Origin: Echiichthys vipera
Lineage: Eukaryota; Chordata; Actinopteri; Perciformes; Trachinidae
Assembly (NCBI GenBank): GCA_963691815.1
Contig: OY829660.1
Coordinates: 6,042,052 to 6,106,051, forward strand
Length of the DNA: 64,000 bases
Direction: 5' to 3'
The notes beneath the pieces were generated by a model. It was not told the DNA's origin. It was given only the letters and a program-made list of their open reading frames with translations, and did no database searches. Shown piece by piece: positions 44,112-58,000 of the stretch (the stretch's first letter is position 1; every line of letters begins with the position of its first letter). The position numbers were made by a program, and so were the translations under genes.

Positions 44112-47100
44112 CTGCGGATGAAAGAACAAAGATTCAGACAGAGAAATAAAACAAGCTAAACTTGAAAAGTCTGATTTTAAAGTTGTACAACTACAACTGA
44201 TCATTTTAGTGGAGGGAATATATTATCAAAGAAATTCAAACCACTTAAGTGAAGTGATAGTACTTCAAGGTGTTAGTTCAATGTCTTTGGGATTTAAAGC
44301 TAATTATCCTTTAAGGCTACTCACCTATTTGACCTCCTCTGAGGGGTGGTGAGAAGATTTAACAGGAAAGGCATAATTGCGGGGTCAAGTACCCTAAAGC
44401 ACGGGGCACGGTACGGACGGACAGTGGGAGTGCGCCCTAACAACATGGAGGGGGCAGGACCTATACTGCAACCAGCCACCAGAGGGCGATCAAGATGCTT
44501 AGGCAGTCATCCATCTTTATATACGTTCTATGAGTTACAGTCACACTAAGTATGACATATTTAATGAGAGATTATATATGAGATTAATCCCTCTATCTCA
44601 TAGGAGATTGTCATAAAGTCACAGTCTTCAAAAACTAGCACTACCTTTAGGCAAGAACAGAAACTCCACTGAATAAAATCAAATGGACTTATTCAAATTA
44701 TAAACAAATTAGCACATTAGTGTTCATTCAGCACGTAATGATACACGTGATTATTACAACACTGTATTACTAAACTGAGTATAGTATAAGAAGCTAATGT
44801 TTTTTCTGGGTTGTTAATTGTAAGGCATACCTGTGTGTTCATATTTGTGCCTGAGCAGGGAGCTGCCCTTCTGGAAGACTTTGGAGCAAAGGTCACAGGG
44901 GTAGACGCCATTTTCCAGCCGTCGCTTCTTCATCAATGCAGCCGAATCTGAGTCATTCTGCTCCTCCACCGCGGACACGCCGTCGGAGCTGCTGTCCGGC
45001 TTCTTCTCCTGCTGTAAATCGAAGACAATTACATTTTTCTTTCTGGTCGGATTATTTAATGGCATGTGTGCGGTGGAGGCAATAATCTAAAAGTGAGGGA
45101 TATCAGCGCAGTAATCCCTGTTTGAAGTATAAGCAGTGAATGTTAAATGCAGTGTAGTTGCTCTGTGGTCATAGTAGAAGGTGGTAGTAGAAGATAAAAA
45201 GAAATGAAATTAAACTGTTTAAACACCCACAGAGGAAATGTTGTTTGGTTGACAATGTTTAACAATACCAACCTTATGGCCATTCAGCACGACAGTCTTT
45301 GCTCCAGTGGCGTTTCCTGCCGTAGTGGCGTAGGTGTATGTGAGCTGAGGGATGAGGATGGTGCGTTTCGTTGTGGTGTTGAGGGCGCTGAGACAGCTCA
45401 ACGTGCCCTGACTAGCGATGGCCACTAATGTGGGCAGCTGTGCGGCAGTGACAATGTTGACAGGTCCTCCGCTCTTATTGACGTAGAAGGTTCGACCCTC
45501 TATCTGCTCCTTCCTCAGGCAGGTCAGGTTCAGGGGTTGTTCCTGCTGCTTGGTTGGAGGCCTGGTCATTTCCAATGCCGCTGCAATATGTTTAGGAAGG
45601 GAGAGGTCAAGCGGCTCGGCCTGGGAGTCTGGGGCGTCTGGGTCTTCTGGCTCGCTTTTAACGATGACGAGGTCCCCGGTGTTGAGGCTTAGTGGTGATG
45701 AGTCTGACGGAGAAGCACTGCCAGATTCTGACGAGGCTTTGTTTGATGTTTCTTGGGAGCTGTCTTCCTTTCCCTCTCCATTCTGATTCGAGGAGTCTTC
45801 TAAGCTGCAATTTGTAGTCTCTTTTTTGCAAACCGCCATAGCGTCATTGTGGTGTTTGCTCAATTTTTTTCCAGAGTTCATCTTGGCAAACCACTTTCTG
45901 ATCACATCCACAGGAATACTGACGGACTCTGAAATCTTTGTCAGCTCCTCCTCGCTGGGGTTGGCATTGGAGGAGAAGTAGGTCTTGAGGAGTGAGAGGA
46001 GGTCGTCCACAGGTGGCTCCTCCAGCGTCACCCCTGCTTCGTTTAACAGGGCAGCAAAGGAGGGGTCCAACGCGGCAGAGTCGACGGCCTCCCCGTTGGC
46101 TGCTTTGCGGTGCTGGAGAAGGTGTAACGCCTCCAGATTGTCGGGACAGTCATCACATAGTAAACATGTACTGTTGCTGTTGACTTTTGGCATCTGAGCT
46201 GTTTGGGCATATGAAGTCTTAACAGTTTTCATTTCTGTCTGCGTGACTGCCTCTGTCTCGCGGTCTGTGATGTCGACTGATTCCGGCTCTTCCTTTACAA
46301 TGGAGAGGTCGGCCACCTCTGGGGTTGAGGGTTTATCTGTTTTGGTGGGGGTGGGGGCTGCAGGAGTGGTGACAGTGGGAGGGGGAGCGGGATCGTTTTT
46401 GGCAACAAGCGGTGCAGGCTGGGTGGTGGCAGTGGTGGCGGCTGCAGGGCTGATGCTGTAGTTGATGATGATCTTTGTTGTGCCGTCGTGATCCACAAAG
46501 GCCGGCAGGCTGATGATCTGCTGCTGGGGCTGCTGGACTACAATTCCCTGCTTCCCCTGCGTCACCACCCCGTTAGCTGTACCCAGCACCTGCCTGAGCA
46601 CATTTCCATCCATCGCCACTTTAAGCACATTCTGCAAGTCATTCAGATTAATGCTGATGGGTGACATGAGGCCGACTGTTGGCACGACCATAGCAACACC
46701 CTGAGGCAGGGTTGCAGCAGGAACCACAGCTGGCTGTGCCGTCCCTCCGTTCACCACTCCGTTGGTACCGGCTGAAGTTGCCGGTGCAGCCATCACAGCC
46801 TTGCACTCATATTCCACAGGTTCAGATTTGATCTGGGTGACGGGGAGCTGCTCCTGGAGGGGGTTGCTTTCAGTCTTCTCTTTAAGAATCATGCGGGCCG
46901 GTGCTATTACGACCGGTGTGGTCTGGGTGGTGAGTGGAGGGGATTTGATCGACGTTCGCGCCGTGCTATTGGTCGTAGCTGCACCCACACATTTCTTACT
47001 GCTGATATGGGAGCTGTAGGAGCCTGAGTGGGAGAATCGCTTCTTGCAGTTTGAGCATTCATATGGTTTCTCACCTGAAAGGGGCACACAGAGAAATTGC

Positions 47101-47395
47101 TGTTAAAAAAAAAGATTGATTACATCTAAAATTAGGTGGTTTTCTTTTTAAATGAATCGTTTTGTTTTCTTGTATGTCACTTTCCTCTTTGTACAGTTTC
47201 ATTGCAGTGATTTATCTTTGACCACATGGTTCCTTCCTGTTTTATATCAAATATTTGCCCGATTTTAAACAGCATTTCATAACATTGTACTGATGTTTGT
47301 GTTTGGATTTTATCATTGAATTAGTTGGCTTCTTTTGTGAAATGACAAAATTAGGGACACGACCGCCACAACCTGGGGAAAAGAGTGATATAAAC

Positions 47396-47433
<38 letters not shown>

Positions 47434-50400
47434 TTCACTCTACCTCTTCTTTGTACTCCTGAATTTCATTGTAATAATGATGAAGTTCAATCATCTTATT
47501 TTCATTATTAGTCTTATGTGTAGCAAACACCAAAAGTTCAAGTTTGTTTTTCTAAATTAAAATCTAACATCCAGTGGTGTGTGTATGTTGGTATGTATGC
47601 ATGTATGTATGTATATACTGTGTGTAAGTGAGTTAGTGAGAGTGGCAGTTGTCGTGGCAACAGCTCACCGCTGTGAATGCGCAGGTGCTCCTTCAGGTGG
47701 TGTTTGTACTTGAAGGCCTTGGAACATTCAGTACACATGAACTTGCGCGTTCCACCTGTTCCTCCTGATCCACCTGTCGACTGGGAAACGTGACGCTGAG
47801 ACGGACAAAAACATGAAATACACGATGAAGGTGGTGATGAGAAGCTTTAGAACAATGTGTCCATAAAAAAAGAAATAAGGAAGCCTTCAGCTTAGTATTC
47901 ATGGAGGTGAAATATTACAGAGCTACGAAAGCTTTGAACTTCTTATAAAACACAGTAATGATTTACATTGTCTTCAGTTACTGTAGGTCAAAGGTTGGAG
48001 AGGAGCATTGCTCATCTCTGCAGAGGTTTTAGTTTATGACTGGATTTGCAGACTGCAAACCTCCGTGTTAATTTGGAATGAACAATAAATCACAAATGTG
48101 TCAGCACTTATAGTCTGAGAAAAAAAAAAGCCATTACAAAACCAGCAAATTTCAGTTTTCAGCTAATTGTAGGACAAAAATGGCAACAGGAAATCAGTTA
48201 TTTATGAATATGAGGTCCAAATATATCTAGAAAATTAGATCAACCTCTGTAGTACTGTGTACTGTGATCTCAATTTAAACTTCACCACAAAGAAACAAGC
48301 CCTAATATAAGACTTCCAAAGACAAACAAATAAAGTGAGACTTTTCCAGCCTTGAAACCAGATAACGTACTCTTTCAAGGATCCACACGTTCTGTAAAAC
48401 AGGTTATGGTCACAGCTTTATCAGGGATGGTACATCCTAACAGCGACCCACAGTTGAAACTCTCTGACAGCTTTCAGGCTGTGATGTTACCTGCTCCCGG
48501 GTGCCCCTGTGGTGGCTCATGTGCTTCTCCAGCTGCGATCGGTAGGTGAAGGTGTAGCTGCAGTGCGAGCAGCTGTAGTTATCCTCGCTGGTCTCGTGGC
48601 GATACTTGATGTGCTCCTTCAGCGAGGCGTTGCGCTTGTAGCCCCGGGAACAGTAGGGGCAAGTGTGCAACTGGGAGAAGGAATCAGGTGTGCCTGTGAT
48701 AGCGACAACAGGGAGAGGTACATCAATGGGGATGCTCAAATTCTGCCACCTTTAATCCAATTGAAGCTGCAGTTTTTCGAAAAAGTAATTGTAATCTGCT
48801 AACGGAGCATTTGAAACTAAAGTGGGGCATCTGGAGTTTGCTGTACTTTGAAGTTGAACGTTAGCTTGTCTCTAATTAAGCCAAGTCTCTGTGTTTTCTG
48901 GTTCTAGTGCCATATCATTTTATTTTTGTATTTATTTCCAACATGTAAAATTCAACAAACAGAAGAAAACAAAAAGACAACAGCAGTTGTTGAAATCATA
49001 TCCAACAAAATATAATAAAAAATAAAGGAAATATTCACATATAAAAAAGAAGTATAAACCTATTTAATCCTACCCCATAAAAATTAACATTTACAATAGA
49101 TCGATACAATTATAGCAATCGGCATACTTGTCACTTATCACACCCATAGTTACATATTAACAGTCAAATGCAGCACATAATTGACACAGCTATAAACGTA
49201 GAACCTTAATTGTCAAGAAGAAAGCACTTGAAATAAGCATATATACATATTTACATACACATATACATGCATATATACAGTACACACACCTGGTGATCAA
49301 AGCCATTCTTCTTCAACTAAAACCTTTATTTTGTGAAAAAAATCTGTGAGCAAAATTAGAAAACACCTCCCAGATATTGGTGTAAATTTGGAGCCTGGTG
49401 ACAATTGACTTCATTGTTGGACACACCCTATTTAGGTCACAGATTCATTTAAGTCCCTCCAAAAGGCCGGTTGTCCACGTAAAACAAGTGCACGAGAGGA
49501 CAGGATTATGAAAAGACTCAGAATGAGGAATCGGTTCAACACTGCACAGCTACAGGGTGGCAGGGTGAATGCAAATGTTTCTGTGAACCTCCTTCAGCAG
49601 CATGCAACACCTTCACTGCAATTGTCTCCTAATCAGCTGCAACTTTCATAGAAGACAATGTCCCCTGTCACACTGCAAAACAGGTTACGCAGTTCCCTGA
49701 AGCTAAGAATATTGAAACTATAAAATGTCCAGCCAAGAGTCCAGATCTAAACTCCGTGGAGAATCTCTGGAAAATACTTGGCAACAAAGTAAAGTCTAAG
49801 AAACCCACTACAGTTAGTGAACTGTGGAAGAGACTGAGTCAGAATGGACCAAGATCAAACCAGAGCAGTGTGAGAAACTAGTGATGTCCTGTGGGCGCAG
49901 ATGTGCTGAAGTCATTCAAAGCTGAGGCCTCTACACTTCCTGTTGATTTATGAATCATGAAACATTGTTTAAATCTTCTCTTCTGACACAGTGGTTACTG
50001 TTCTCTCATTTTGCTCACTGATTTTTCACAAAATAAAGGTTTTTGTTGAAGTGCCTTGGTTATTTAAAAAAACATGCTAGCAGTGGTATAGCCACAGAGG
50101 ATATTCTATCAAATTCTGAATGTTAAAATATAAATATATTTCAGAATATATCAAGTATTCATATTTTGATTTCTAATTTTAATCTTCAGTGTATAGTCTC
50201 TAATCTTTACAAATTGTTGCCTGTTTAGATAGCTCCTTCCCAAGTTCAATACAATTATACTAGTATTGGTTGGGCTGTGCTCAAAATATGTGTAAAGCAA
50301 TATATTGTGTCATACTCCTCGCTGATACACGTATCTATGCAGATGCTGCTGCCTCGATACAGCAGCAAATGCTATGACGGCAGTTTTAAAAAGAAACATC

Positions 50401-53400
50401 ACCTACGGTGCAGTGCATGAGAATGGCAATAGGTGGCAACCACAGCCAAATCACAAACAATGCATGTCTCAAATGTCTCAAAAACATTTATTCAAGCATT
50501 TTAAGTTTAAAAATTTAAGAATATTTCATTTGAAATTATTAAAATCTCTGGGATTAGGAACAGAATACTTCTCTCTGTGGGCCACAGTTTTAAGAGTTTT
50601 AAGTTGTGTGGTCGCTGTTACACAGAATAATAAAGAACAACTGCTCTAAATAAAAAAAAATCTGTAAATTTAAACATGGTCATAATTAAAAATCAATGTG
50701 TATTGCCATATACTGTATATGGTATCGTGGCCTCTGTATCGACGTACGTATTGTACCCTGAGGTTGAAGGCAGTACTCAGCCCTAGTGTTAAAGTATTAT
50801 CTAGAGTCTGTTATGTGTTGTTGTTGTTACCGTAAAACCCTCGAATCACAAGTGTTATTACAGCTTTATTTACATTTCTCAGTACACTTCTCTGTCAGTA
50901 TCCACACGGTAAAAGTTACCTGATACAAACAGAAAATTGAACACTTTCTTTTATTAAGTCCTTCAGTAAATCAGAAGAATTTGTAATTTGGTAGGATTTA
51001 ATCAAGTGTGAGATTCTAATGCAATTTTAGGGATTAAAAACAATACCTGTGTACCCTAGTGCAAAATACCTTTTTGTCTTCCAGTTGTGTGACAGATGTG
51101 TAATTACGTTTAAATCTGTGTTGTTAGACTTAAGCTTTAAATAATGGCGTGTGGGCATTCAGAAATGAAGAGGATCGGGATACTAAATGAATTTTCACAG
51201 CACAGACACTAAACTTAAGAAAGCGGTGGTGTGACAGTGTGTAAAGTTTACCGTTTTCATCAGCGCCTCCTGTCTCTGCTGGGCTCTGCTCATCTTCAGG
51301 GGCTTCAGGATAGATGACGGCTGTGTCTCCCTGCTGGAGAATCTCATCCACTAAAGTGTCCTTGTCGGCCTCCTCTTCCTCTTCTGACACACACTCCTCC
51401 TTCACTGTAAGCACACACACACACGCAATAAAGGTTTTAAATCTGATGAGTGCATTCAACCACTGGAGCAAGGTGATAGATTTATTGACCATATTGAACA
51501 TGTCTCCGTCCAACTGATACTCTCTGTTATGATGACGTCAGCAAATGACTGTGATGTTGTGTTGCAGCTTCACCACTAGAGAGCACCACAGGAACTCTTA
51601 ATAACTCCCTGTGATGAGCATGTTCCTCTCTTGGACACATTTATATTTCTAAAATAAAAGCCTGCAGAGTACAATTTCCCAAAATAGTTGAGAAAAACAT
51701 TTTTTGGATATTAAGAGAATAACCCCTGATGGCTCTGAAAAACCTTTTTAACCTTTACACGATCTGCAGATAACACACTGTCTGTCAGAGGCTGTAGCAG
51801 GCTCAGTTTTATAGTAAAGCTATTGGTTTCATTAGACGATCAAAGGAAACCAATCCAAGTTATGCTAGCAAGCTGATACCAACTCACAGCATGCGTCCTT
51901 ATATGGTGGTCCTCAAGGTCTTAATGTGGTATTTTGGACAGGTTTTTTACCTTTTATTTTTCATGTGGTAAAAACGGTTAATTTAGCACCAAATGTGTGC
52001 AACAATGGTATCAAGTCAACATCATTAATAGTGAGCTGTGAGGAAATAGGAATGAAGTCAACCGGACAGAGTAGAAAGAGTTTTTAACTGAAATTGGCCA
52101 AACATTTGAAGCTCTTCACACCTTCAGGAGAGGCCAAAACCTGAGATGAGAAATATTCAATTCAATTCAATTCAATTCAATTCAATTCAATTCAATTTTA
52201 TTTATAGTGCCAAATCATAACCAAAGTTATCTCAGGACACTTTACAGAGTAGGCATAGACCCAGCAATTCCCCCGTAGAGTACGGTGGCAACAAAAACCT
52301 TCCCTTTAACAGACAGGAACGTCAGACAGACCCAGCTCTGTGGAGGACGGACATCTGTCTGCACCGGTTGGGGAGGAAGAAAAGGAGAGAGAAAGAGAGA
52401 AACACAAAGATAGACAAAAGACAGAGAGACTGACACACTTCCAGAGATGCAAGCAGCCAGCGAGTAACAGTAACTATAACAATATCTATAGTAATGTGAA
52501 CATGACCCACATGTTATGGCAGTCTGCATAGCAGAACAGCAGGAACACGCACATCCAAGGTGACAGAACCAAAATTCGCAGAGGCTGAGATATCTCTATC
52601 CACAGGACTCAACACTCATTTTTAGAAGTTTCCACTGCAGCTACACGTCAGTCTATTAATGAAAATGTGACATTATCTCGAAGTTTCAGAAGAGTCTGGG
52701 GACATGAGATCCGAAGTAAACTGGAGCACATGGATAGTGGGCAGAAAACTTTATTGTGGGACGGTTTTCCACGTTTCCACAACGTTATCACTAATGCAAC
52801 AAATATTGAAAGCTTATTTATACTGGGATGCATGTTTTGCTGTCCCTATTTTGTGGCACCATGGCGGCCTCTAGTTCACCAGGTAGAGCACACACCCTTT
52901 ATAGACTCAATCCTTGGCAACGGCCCTGGTTCTAATCCTTTTCTGTTTATCATTCCCCCTCTCCCCCCTTTGCTGCCGCTCTTCAGCTGCTCTGATAAAA
53001 AAGGATAAAACTGATAAAACTATTGCCACTGGCGGCAATCAAAAGCTGTGTAATGGCAACTGTTATTGTCAAGCCCTGATGGGTCAACATCCAAAGACAT
53101 TGGTTCCTACATTTCCCATAATGCACGTGTATAGCATCTTTCATTCAACAGCAAGTCAAACGATTCCATCACTATCTCCATGGTTTATAGTTTTTCTCAT
53201 TTTATTTTTTTCCTTTACAACCGTTTTTTATGCCTCAACTGTTTTCTTTTGCATTTCTGATCCTATTGATTAGTTGTCCTTATTTTCTTTGAGTGTCAAA
53301 ATAGTTCCCTCTTGATTGGCCTATGTAAAACTCGTTGATCATGTGGTGTGTTTATATTCTAATCTTTCTAACAACAGTTAGAAGTGTTTGGGGCAGAGAC

Positions 53401-54932
53401 GTTGCCTCACTCTCTGTGTGTAAAAACATTGTTAAGAACAAGCAGTGAGGTGAAACTGGGACCGGCGTTGCCATGGAGATCAAGCATTTAAATGCAGGCA
53501 GGACTGGTGCCAAAGGCCGCGCCTCTTCCTGCTGAGCCTTGTCAGAGACAGGTGCAGCTGCGTGTGTGCGCGTGTGCATGTGCATGTGTGTGTAGGTGTG
53601 CGTGTGTGTGTCTTCATTAAGAAGAGGTGGGACCAGGCCGAGCCTTGTTAAGCCTCATTTCAAACAAAGAGACCTCTGCTTCCCATGATCTCATCCAAAA
53701 GCTTTCCAAATCACTCTCTTCCCCTCAGAGACACACTCATCTAACTTTCATCATCCGTCTTTCTCTTATTACCAGTTCCTTTCCCCCCCTTACCTTATTT
53801 CTCTGTCACTCCCTTATGCCTCTTCTCTTTATACTCATCTCTACCTTTTGGCGTCTGTATGAGTGTGGGTGTGCGTATGGCTATGTGTGAGTGTGTGTGT
53901 GTGTGTCTTTGTGTATCTCTTGTGTGTATATTTTTGGGGGTGGGAGGTTTGGGTTGTCATGGTGTTTCTTTGATGCTCACGTTTTGCTACTGTCAAAGTA
54001 TGAAAAGTACCATATAAATAAAGATTGATTTGATTCTATTTCTCCTTCCTCCCTCTCTCTTCCTCTCTCCGATCACTCCCAGAGTACGTCCACAGCATCA
54101 TCTTCAGTGCTCTCTGTCTACACGAGAGACAACAGAAACACACTCGAAAGTAAAACCATTTTTTCTAAAGTGACGTCATGACATTGCGTCCAAAACTCAC
54201 AGATGATAAAAGCAGCAATCTTTGAGAAGTTAGAACTGTTTCGCATTTCTGCTTAAAAAAAATACTTTGGTGATTAATCAAACATAAACATAGTTATCTT
54301 TCTCTCAATTTACTTTTTTTGTTTCAACTTTGTAGAAAGCAGTTTTGTTGTGTGCCATCAGAAGCAGGCTAAAGATGAAGACATATAGCTCTTGTTACCA
54401 GTTGTTCATGCATTGAATGCAAACTGAGATCTTTGCAAAAACAACATTAGTATTGAGGAAAGCTGTTTTTACACATAAGCAGCATTTTCAAACGTTAGCT
54501 GACCTACCCTCTTTCTCTACACCTTCCTCTGTCTTACCCTTTTTGTCCTCCTCTCCTCTTGCCCTCCATCACTTCCACCCTTTTCATCCTACCTCTTCCT
54601 CCCCTCTCCTTTGCCATTTATCACTCCTCACAATGCACCTTTCCATTTTCTCTTGTAACTTCTACTTCCATCCGTCTCTGCACCTTCATCTTTTCTTCAA
54701 ATCCCCTACCTTGCATTTCTTTGTTTCTGCCCCTCACCTCCCTCCTTTAACCCCCCCCTCCCTACACACACACACACACACACCCACTGATACACCTCTC
54801 TGCATATTTTCGCACCACACTCAACAATTACACTTAATGCCGCAGAAAAAGCCACACAGTAATGACAACCAGGACCCAGCAACACACATGTGGGATATCA
54901 GAATGGAATGAAAACAGGAAATCATGTGGTGT

Positions 54933-55000
<68 letters not shown>

Positions 55001-58000
55001 TGACACACATTGCGCACACACTGGCGAAGTTATTCATGAGCTCAAGCGGCCAGTAAGGACACACACACACACAGAGCACTGCACTCGTATACCTTGCCAG
55101 AACCTGTCACCGTAAGTCCCTGGTGAATTTATAAGGCTGGATGGATTGGAGCTGCAGTGCGGCCCAGACTGCAGGGGGAGTAGCAGACACTAATCTCTCA
55201 CCAGAGGACCAATCCAACACCAGCTGCTCTACCTGCTTTCCCCTCTCTCCTCAGACGGGGAGGAAAGAAAGGAGCGAAAGTCCGACAATCCAAAAATATC
55301 AGGCAAAGCCTTTGAAGAGTTCCCAACGTGGCTCCACATTGCTGCAGAGTTTCACGACTTTTCCATGACTTCCTTCCAACAGCGTATGAGATCTCACACA
55401 CGCTTAAGACGTTACTCCTTCCTGGTTTGTTAATGTTTTTCTAAAAGAGTGAGCAGGCTGATCTCTACTTACTTAAGGTGCATCTGTAAAACAACCCTTA
55501 ATGCCATGAATGCATGATTCAGGTCCAATACATTATGGTACACTCTTGTAACGGGAATCAATTGCTTAAGTGCCCACAAAGAACTAATCAGATTCAATAA
55601 ATTTCCCCATCCAGACGACACCTGTCTGTGTGTCTGTCTATCCTACATTAGCAGCATGAGAAGCACCTGACATTATCAGCACGAGAAGCACCTGATAGTA
55701 AGGGTCAAGGGTTGAAAAACACAGCATTCAGGCTATAAATAAATGACTTCTCTCAGCTCTCAGCACTGCACATTCTACTTGTGCCCGACCATTCTGCATC
55801 AAAAGTACAGCAGGCAACACTGGTAATAAGCAATAAAAAGTCCAAATAGCACCTCAAAAGAACTGCTTTCTTATCAAAAGCATGCAACAAGAAGTCAATA
55901 CCAACCAAGCCAGGTTTCAGATCTCAGGTTTAAGTTCCTGGAATTCTATGGAGGCTGAAACAAAAACACTTTTCTTACAGAAATGAATGTAAAGTGAAGG
56001 GATCTGCAACTGATCGGTGTCCTGGGAACTGATGGCTGGATGGGAGTATGCTCGCTCATTCAAACAGGTCAATAAAGAGAGACTAGAACCAGTTGCAGTT
56101 TACTTCCATGTCCGTCCAGACTTACACAACATATGTACTGAGGACTTTGAAGGAATTTAATAAAAGGTATTAAGCACACAAGATCTAAACAATCAGCAGT
56201 TTAAAGGTTATTGTCACCAATTCAGTATCGGACCAAAGGACTTCCCTTCTGCTCCTGAGTTACACCGTTGAATATTTATGTCCCAGAGAGGTTAACCTTT
56301 GACCTTTTTTGGATATAAAATATTATCAATTTATCCTGTTAGACATTTGTGTGAAATCTTGTCAAACTTAGCTTAGAAATTCTCGAGTTATGGTCAAATG
56401 TGTTTGTGAGGTCGCAGTGACCTTCGCCCAACAAAATGTAATCAGTTCAACATTGAGTCTAAATGGACATCTGGCGCTTGTACTACAGTGCAATACTATG
56501 CACCACTTCCTCGCTCTTCAAAAAGTTCTAATCCAGAGAAGGTTTCAGAGCAAGAGCATCAACATCAACATCACCAAAGAAACCCACAACTGAACTGAGC
56601 GGCCTCCCCCTGCATGCCCCACACTGCCTGCCTGCACACACCGCAAAAGGAAAGGGAAAGGCCGCGTGCTGTTGGCTCCTAAGCCGTATAACGGCAGGGG
56701 GAAAAACCTGCAATTTATCAACCAATATTATGTTTTTAGTCATGCCGATGTGAGGCTCTGATGAAAATAGCCGTCCTACCTGCTGGAGCAAAGAGAGGAT
56801 GGGGCCTAAAATGTGAGAAGTTAGTCGGTCTATTAAAGTGATGCTAATGTAAAAGTGTACCAAACAACAACAAGCTCAGCAGACCCTCTCTGGATAATCA
56901 ACGGCTAATAATATCCAAAGTCAGAGCACAACCTCGTATTTCAAACGCTGAAGAGAGGCTTTCATACAATATCTGCTGTTGGATTCTGAGCAGACAAAGA
57001 AAGGAAAAAAGGAGAAGAGGAAAACAGGGGGAACAAAAGCAAAGAAGGCAAGCAAGAAAAATACAAAGAGATGAAAAGAGACGAGCGACTGTAGAAAAAG
57101 TACACAGAGGAGAAAGGAGAGAGCGGAGGGAGGGAGAGACACAAAGTGAAAGAGAGCGAGCAGCTCCTGAGCACTGCTCACACCATGTAAGGCTTTATTC
57201 AGAAACAATGCAACGAGCTTTGAGAGAAATATCTGTGTGTCACATTCTCGCCGTCTCCATGGTTTTAGTACTTCCTGTTTGGCTGTAACTGACTGCAGTT
57301 GAGATGAAGGCAGATGCTTGCGTAGGCTGAGCTGGATACAGGGAATCCAGGATTAAAAGGGGCATTGAGAAGCGGTGTAAAGACAAGCCAATCAAACTCT
57401 GGTCTGCCTCTTATTAAATCTTGTGGTAGTTTGGTTATTTGGTTCGTATGCTAAGGTGTGTCGTGTTTTGGAGAGTGTGCTTGTGTCGGTAAGTCCTGAT
57501 CCTGCATACTGTCTTACTATAGGTTATCAGGTGGTTTAAATTTAAGGGTGTTAAGGAGCTCTCTTGAGCTGTCTGGGAGTGAAACACAATTTTAAAAACA
57601 TCCCAAAGAGTCTTTCAGTCTGCACTTTCTGCAGCTGGCGAAACTTCTGAAACTATTAATGGGCAGAAAAAGAGAAGCAACAGCAGGAAATTAATTGATA
57701 GGCTGTGTTTAATAGAACGGACGTGATGCACCCTGCGCAGCCTTCTCTTCAAGTTTTGTAAGACATAAAAATGCTGTACTTTCTGACACTTTATAAACCC
57801 AATAATAGATCAATTAATCGAGAAAATAATCAGCCAAATAATCAATCATTAGAATGATTGGTAGGTGTACTCAAAATATGTTGCAGTAGAGATCTAAGAC
57901 CCTTTGGAAAAGGTATTAGATTAATGTTAATACACTGAATGACAATATAAACGCAACTCTTTTGTTTTCATTCATTCATTCATCTTCAACCGCTTATCCC

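Larger units (their letters stand above)
44112..44830. other. zeb1 intron (0.7 kb)
   Basis: Contains a Harbinger-like 3' end (44381-44437) and a shared flank repeat (44438-44537). The remainder is AT-rich and unremarkable. Confidence 0.8.
48694..51251. other. zeb1 intron (2.6 kb)
   Basis: Contains a LINE 3' UTR-like stretch in reverse (48905-49110) and a Tc1-like remnant (49300-50065). The rest (50070-51250) is AT-rich and unremarkable. Confidence 0.75.

Noticed and set aside
54417..54911. 164-codon + strand open frame rich in Pro, Ser, Leu and His
   Set aside because: Lies in a C/T-rich intronic stretch and a CA repeat; composition explains it and there is no homology.
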